DNA of 34,582 nt from Oscillibacter sp. Its GTDB lineage: Bacteria; Bacillota; Clostridia; Oscillospirales; Oscillospiraceae. The notes under the pieces are model-generated. The model ran no database searches, was not told the DNA's origin, and saw only the letters and a program-made list of their open reading frames with translations. Shown piece by piece: positions 33,501 through 34,582 of this stretch; position 1 is the first letter of the stretch; the number at the start of each line of letters is the position of its first letter. A program made the translations under genes and the position numbers. The DNA lies in NCBI GenBank assembly GCA_017937405.1, contig JAGBDS010000066.1, positions 1-34,582 of the forward strand, given 5' to 3'.

Positions 33501-33536
33501 AATATGGAGTTGAATGGGGGCTTTCAGTGTCAGCAT
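30531..33536 (-). CDS. Large Glu/Arg/Gln-rich protein, possible tape-measure or scaffold
   Basis: A 1,001-residue protein I do not recognise. The N-terminus (1-160) looks folded, with LLLDGT-like and FTYQDQVYITTVLNRLGI segments. The rest is very rich in Glu, Arg and Gln, with Pro, and is likely extended helix and coiled coil. Two internal segments resemble each other about 159 residues apart (near 397 and 556): TEKHFTESVLQENRQQILREL and KEKNFTYEHSRESQQRTIQEL are shown here by their shared pattern EK-FT-E-Q-I-EL, each followed by an REGD stretch. No membrane helix is obvious. ATG 33536 has AGGAGG 5 nt upstream. Its position upstream of the tube/hub genes and its length fit a tape measure or assembly scaffold, but that is inference. 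Confidence 0.8.
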   Translation of the reverse strand: MLTLKAPIQLHIAQNLTGNAEAFGERIRGNYGLLGAHFAAKDLLFLMTAPPELPEDLSGMTTLVNQQNSVDVRSVTMEVVNNVVNRILLDGTEQFTYQDQVYITTVLNRLGITNVAQFMEQVRQLRVENESTVHMTKLYREELERILQRQAAGEAAPALPLPTAKEEETPAPVRDPRVTLCMEILNRLETTNLYETVHAFQRSWTGGANTIRNQEMKLSEQLRFSNAVSLAEIKQQIYQQPNLHLLHHLNAYETGNLLEAPKDEEEVLSQAAAAALMTAVDNTVVEVLNRPSFHLEQWVQVKNALWQVAENTLSRFETYHSQPQPSADLSVRTDMAWNNYVQELKEYQTLYRQMYPKAADRLAPPLSHREGGRTFLTHLTKSDSTEETLLERSEVLRETDTEKHFTESVLQENRQQILRELTEPGARSFGRDTGPDAEALHFTYRSENREGDQVQYQENTEIIHAHGQPPVAVEGAEALEGRIAEGEKPADRETLLRQEQERQLASERLREVIQRQLQQQGNAPAAPLQGAVPMIPALRREEPGEEEAGILEKSFIQKTEKEKNFTYEHSRESQQRTIQELLRTAGAMPEGMAVPPGDNWNVTHWNQTREGDLIHRWENRERLTVEEQTAIRELIAAPELQRLWPPKPSTQTIRLHREHEYREREQVVRESWETAEPLPPVRERVETAMPWLELRQRTEPQPVPPVQPVPLTPREAEEQAPEVLLEEMTRIDQHNRTVLQAVQAESQRKETRIPAGPDIQRTMRDALRALNEPESVLREVYAQREEPAAMTHPELTPREEVLLQQAKPEDRAVYEAVLAYQKDPEGALAKGLLKPTNLGAFHAELQKAAREEAPLELEHPGEEAQRQRELLREQSEAVLERFHNLPVKPRSVVEENVTPPPAVKIVHKQAASDVTEELLEQLEEQRTRSTVHTDTHEEVTRRQSHQVDVNQMERKVVAQTTEDITELVNRTLARQMRTISDQVYRQMEKRLQAERSRRGRL

Positions 33537-33565
33537 AGGGACCTCCTGAATCCAATGTTACGTGC

Positions 33566-34582
33566 TCACGCCACGGGAGCAGGAATCTCCACCACTTCCG
33601 ACAGCAGCTTTCGGGCTGCCTGCATATGCTGGCATACCTCCCGCACCTGCTTCTCATGGTAGCACGTCTGCTTGGACAGCTTTTTGACTTTCACATAACC
33701 GGCGTTGACCTCAGGCAAATTATCATCCGCCACCGCCTGAAGGGCGATATTGGCCTCCTTGCATTTGTCGTGCTGGTCGCTGCAGTCCATCTGGGCCTGC
33801 TTGCCGGTATTCTTCCGCAGCTTCATATTGGTCAGGCTGTTCTGCAGCAAGTTGATCTGCTTCGAGCCCATATTATGGGCCGCCTGAGCCTTGCTCAGCG
33901 CCTGCTCTGCCAAATCGGCGGCATCCCGGGCTTTTCTGGCTTCGGCGGAAGCATCCTTCCATTTCGCCCCTGCCGCATCATAGGCCTGCTTTGCCTCGTC
34001 CGCCTCCGCCTTTGTACTGCTCTCCTGCTGCTCGGCTTCTTTCAGACGATCTCTGCCCATAGCCTGCAACTCCGCGTCGGCAGCCTGACGCGCCTCTTTC
34101 AGATCCTTGATCTCATCGTTCAGCTCCGCCAGGTCCTCGCTGTCCTTCACCTGACCCGCCGCGGTATCCAGGGCCTTTTTCGCCTCATTACGAACTTCCG
34201 AGGCAGTTTCCACCGCTTTTCCCGCTTCGCCTGCGGCTAAGGTCTTCTCTTTCTCTTTCAATGCCTTCTGAAGCTGTGCCTGTGCTTCGTCATTGGCCGT
34301 CTGAGCAGTATCCAGTTCTTTCTGTGCCTCTGCCAAGGCCTGTTCTGCTGCTTCCACAGCGCTGCGGCGCTGTCCTGCTTCACCGTCTTCAGGGCCCTTT
34401 TCAATTTTTTCGCTCACGGCTTCTTCTGCCGCCCGCGCTTCCTCTACTTCCTTTTCAGCGGCTGCCAGTTCTTTCTGAGCTTCTGCCAGTGCCTGTTCCG
34501 CTGCTTCCACAGCGCTGCGGCGCTGTCCTGCTTCACCGTCTTCGGGGCCCTTTTCGATTTTTTCGCTCACGGCTTCTTCTGC
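33566..34582 (-). CDS. Repetitive coiled-coil protein, N-terminus beyond the window
   Basis: At least 338 residues are visible; the frame is open to the window edge, so the start lies outside. The visible N-terminal part is an exact 51-residue tandem repeat (EKGPEDGEAGQRRSAVEAAE in each copy), followed by long Ala/Glu/Lys/Gln-rich heptads typical of coiled coil. The C-terminal 100 residues are different: CSDQHDKC (CX6C) and CYHEKQVREVC (CX9C) followed by QHM. Stop TGA at 33566-33568; the next gene starts 29 nt later. No known domain is recognised. A structural or length-determining role in the injection system is possible from its position. Confidence 0.8.
   Translation of the reverse strand, partial: AEEAVSEKIEKGPEDGEAGQRRSAVEAAEQALAEAQKELAAAEKEVEEARAAEEAVSEKIEKGPEDGEAGQRRSAVEAAEQALAEAQKELDTAQTANDEAQAQLQKALKEKEKTLAAGEAGKAVETASEVRNEAKKALDTAAGQVKDSEDLAELNDEIKDLKEARQAADAELQAMGRDRLKEAEQQESSTKAEADEAKQAYDAAGAKWKDASAEARKARDAADLAEQALSKAQAAHNMGSKQINLLQNSLTNMKLRKNTGKQAQMDCSDQHDKCKEANIALQAVADDNLPEVNAGYVKVKKLSKQTCYHEKQVREVCQHMQAARKLLSEVVEIPAPVA
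34313..34582 (-). repeat. 153-bp in-frame tandem repeat in the coiled-coil gene
   Basis: The block 34466-34582 recurs with only a few base changes at 34313-34429, an offset of exactly 153 bp (51 codons). The first 35 residues of both copies are identical. The sequence reaches the window edge inside a copy, so more copies may lie to the right. Confidence 0.9.

Noticed and set aside
34358-34570. Gene start at 34570 for the coiled-coil protein
   Set aside because: The apparent start is a GTG inside the 51-residue repeat and the frame stays open to the window edge, so the real start lies outside.
19848-34582. Prophage or R-type tailocin
   Set aside because: No capsid, terminase, portal, integrase, holin or endolysin genes, and the neighbours include DUF4157 and Afp15-type ATPases, which point to eCIS. 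The right flank is not visible, so this is a reasoned choice, not proof.
19848-34582. Classical type VI secretion system
   Set aside because: No TssJ, TssL, TssM membrane complex or ClpV-like ATPase, and the baseplate uses J-like and tail I proteins. The ATPases lack the ClpV plan.
34313-34582. CRISPR array
   Set aside because: The repeats are 153 bp, contiguous, in frame and inside a coding sequence, with no spacers.

Overview
The window is GC-rich DNA from a Gram-positive bacterium, most likely a gut Clostridia of the Oscillospiraceae type. That placement is inferred from strong AGGAGG ribosome binding sites, occasional GTG/TTG starts, a SpoIIE-type phosphatase with an RsbW-like kinase and a STAS protein, and MntR-like regulator features. 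No rRNA or marker gene fixes the taxonomy. No tRNA, CRISPR array, insertion sequence, integrase or lysis gene was seen.

The right half (about 19,848-34,582, all minus strand) is a contractile injection system (CIS) baseplate and spike operon. In transcription order it encodes a repetitive coiled-coil protein cut by the window edge, a 1,001-residue Glu/Arg-rich protein, two paralogous CIS tube/Afp7-like proteins, a gpD-like hub, a gpV/gp5-like spike, a gp25-like wedge, two large baseplate J-like proteins and a tail protein I homologue. A STAS (anti-anti-sigma) gene follows. Sheath and inner-tube genes are not in the window and would be expected beyond 34,582. No fibre and no PAAR tip gene is visible.

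The middle (6,270-18,450) holds the accessory half. A plus-strand operon carries a GNAT acetyltransferase, a 734-residue protein of unknown function, an AAA+ ATPase, a protein with a PPPDE/DeSI-like cysteine peptidase signature, and a DUF4157 (eCIS core) protein with an HExxH motif. The last two share the exact nine-residue motif QGGLLDWFR. A facing minus-strand operon carries an OmpR-type response regulator, a second AAA+ ATPase of the same two-module design, and a small charged protein. A histidine kinase is divergent from the response regulator.

The left end (164-6,117, minus strand) holds a MATE-type transporter with a degenerate RsbW-like domain at its C-terminus, a GNAT-like protein, a dCache-HAMP-SpoIIE phosphatase and an RsbW-like kinase in one translationally coupled operon. 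A DtxR/MntR-family regulator with its own promoter follows.

Reading these together (inference): this is an eCIS-type locus of a Firmicute with two ATPases, at least one candidate enzymatic cargo (PPPDE-like), a DUF4157 cargo/adaptor candidate, a two-component system placed to control part of it, and a partner-switching module (phosphatase, kinase, STAS) divided between its two ends.
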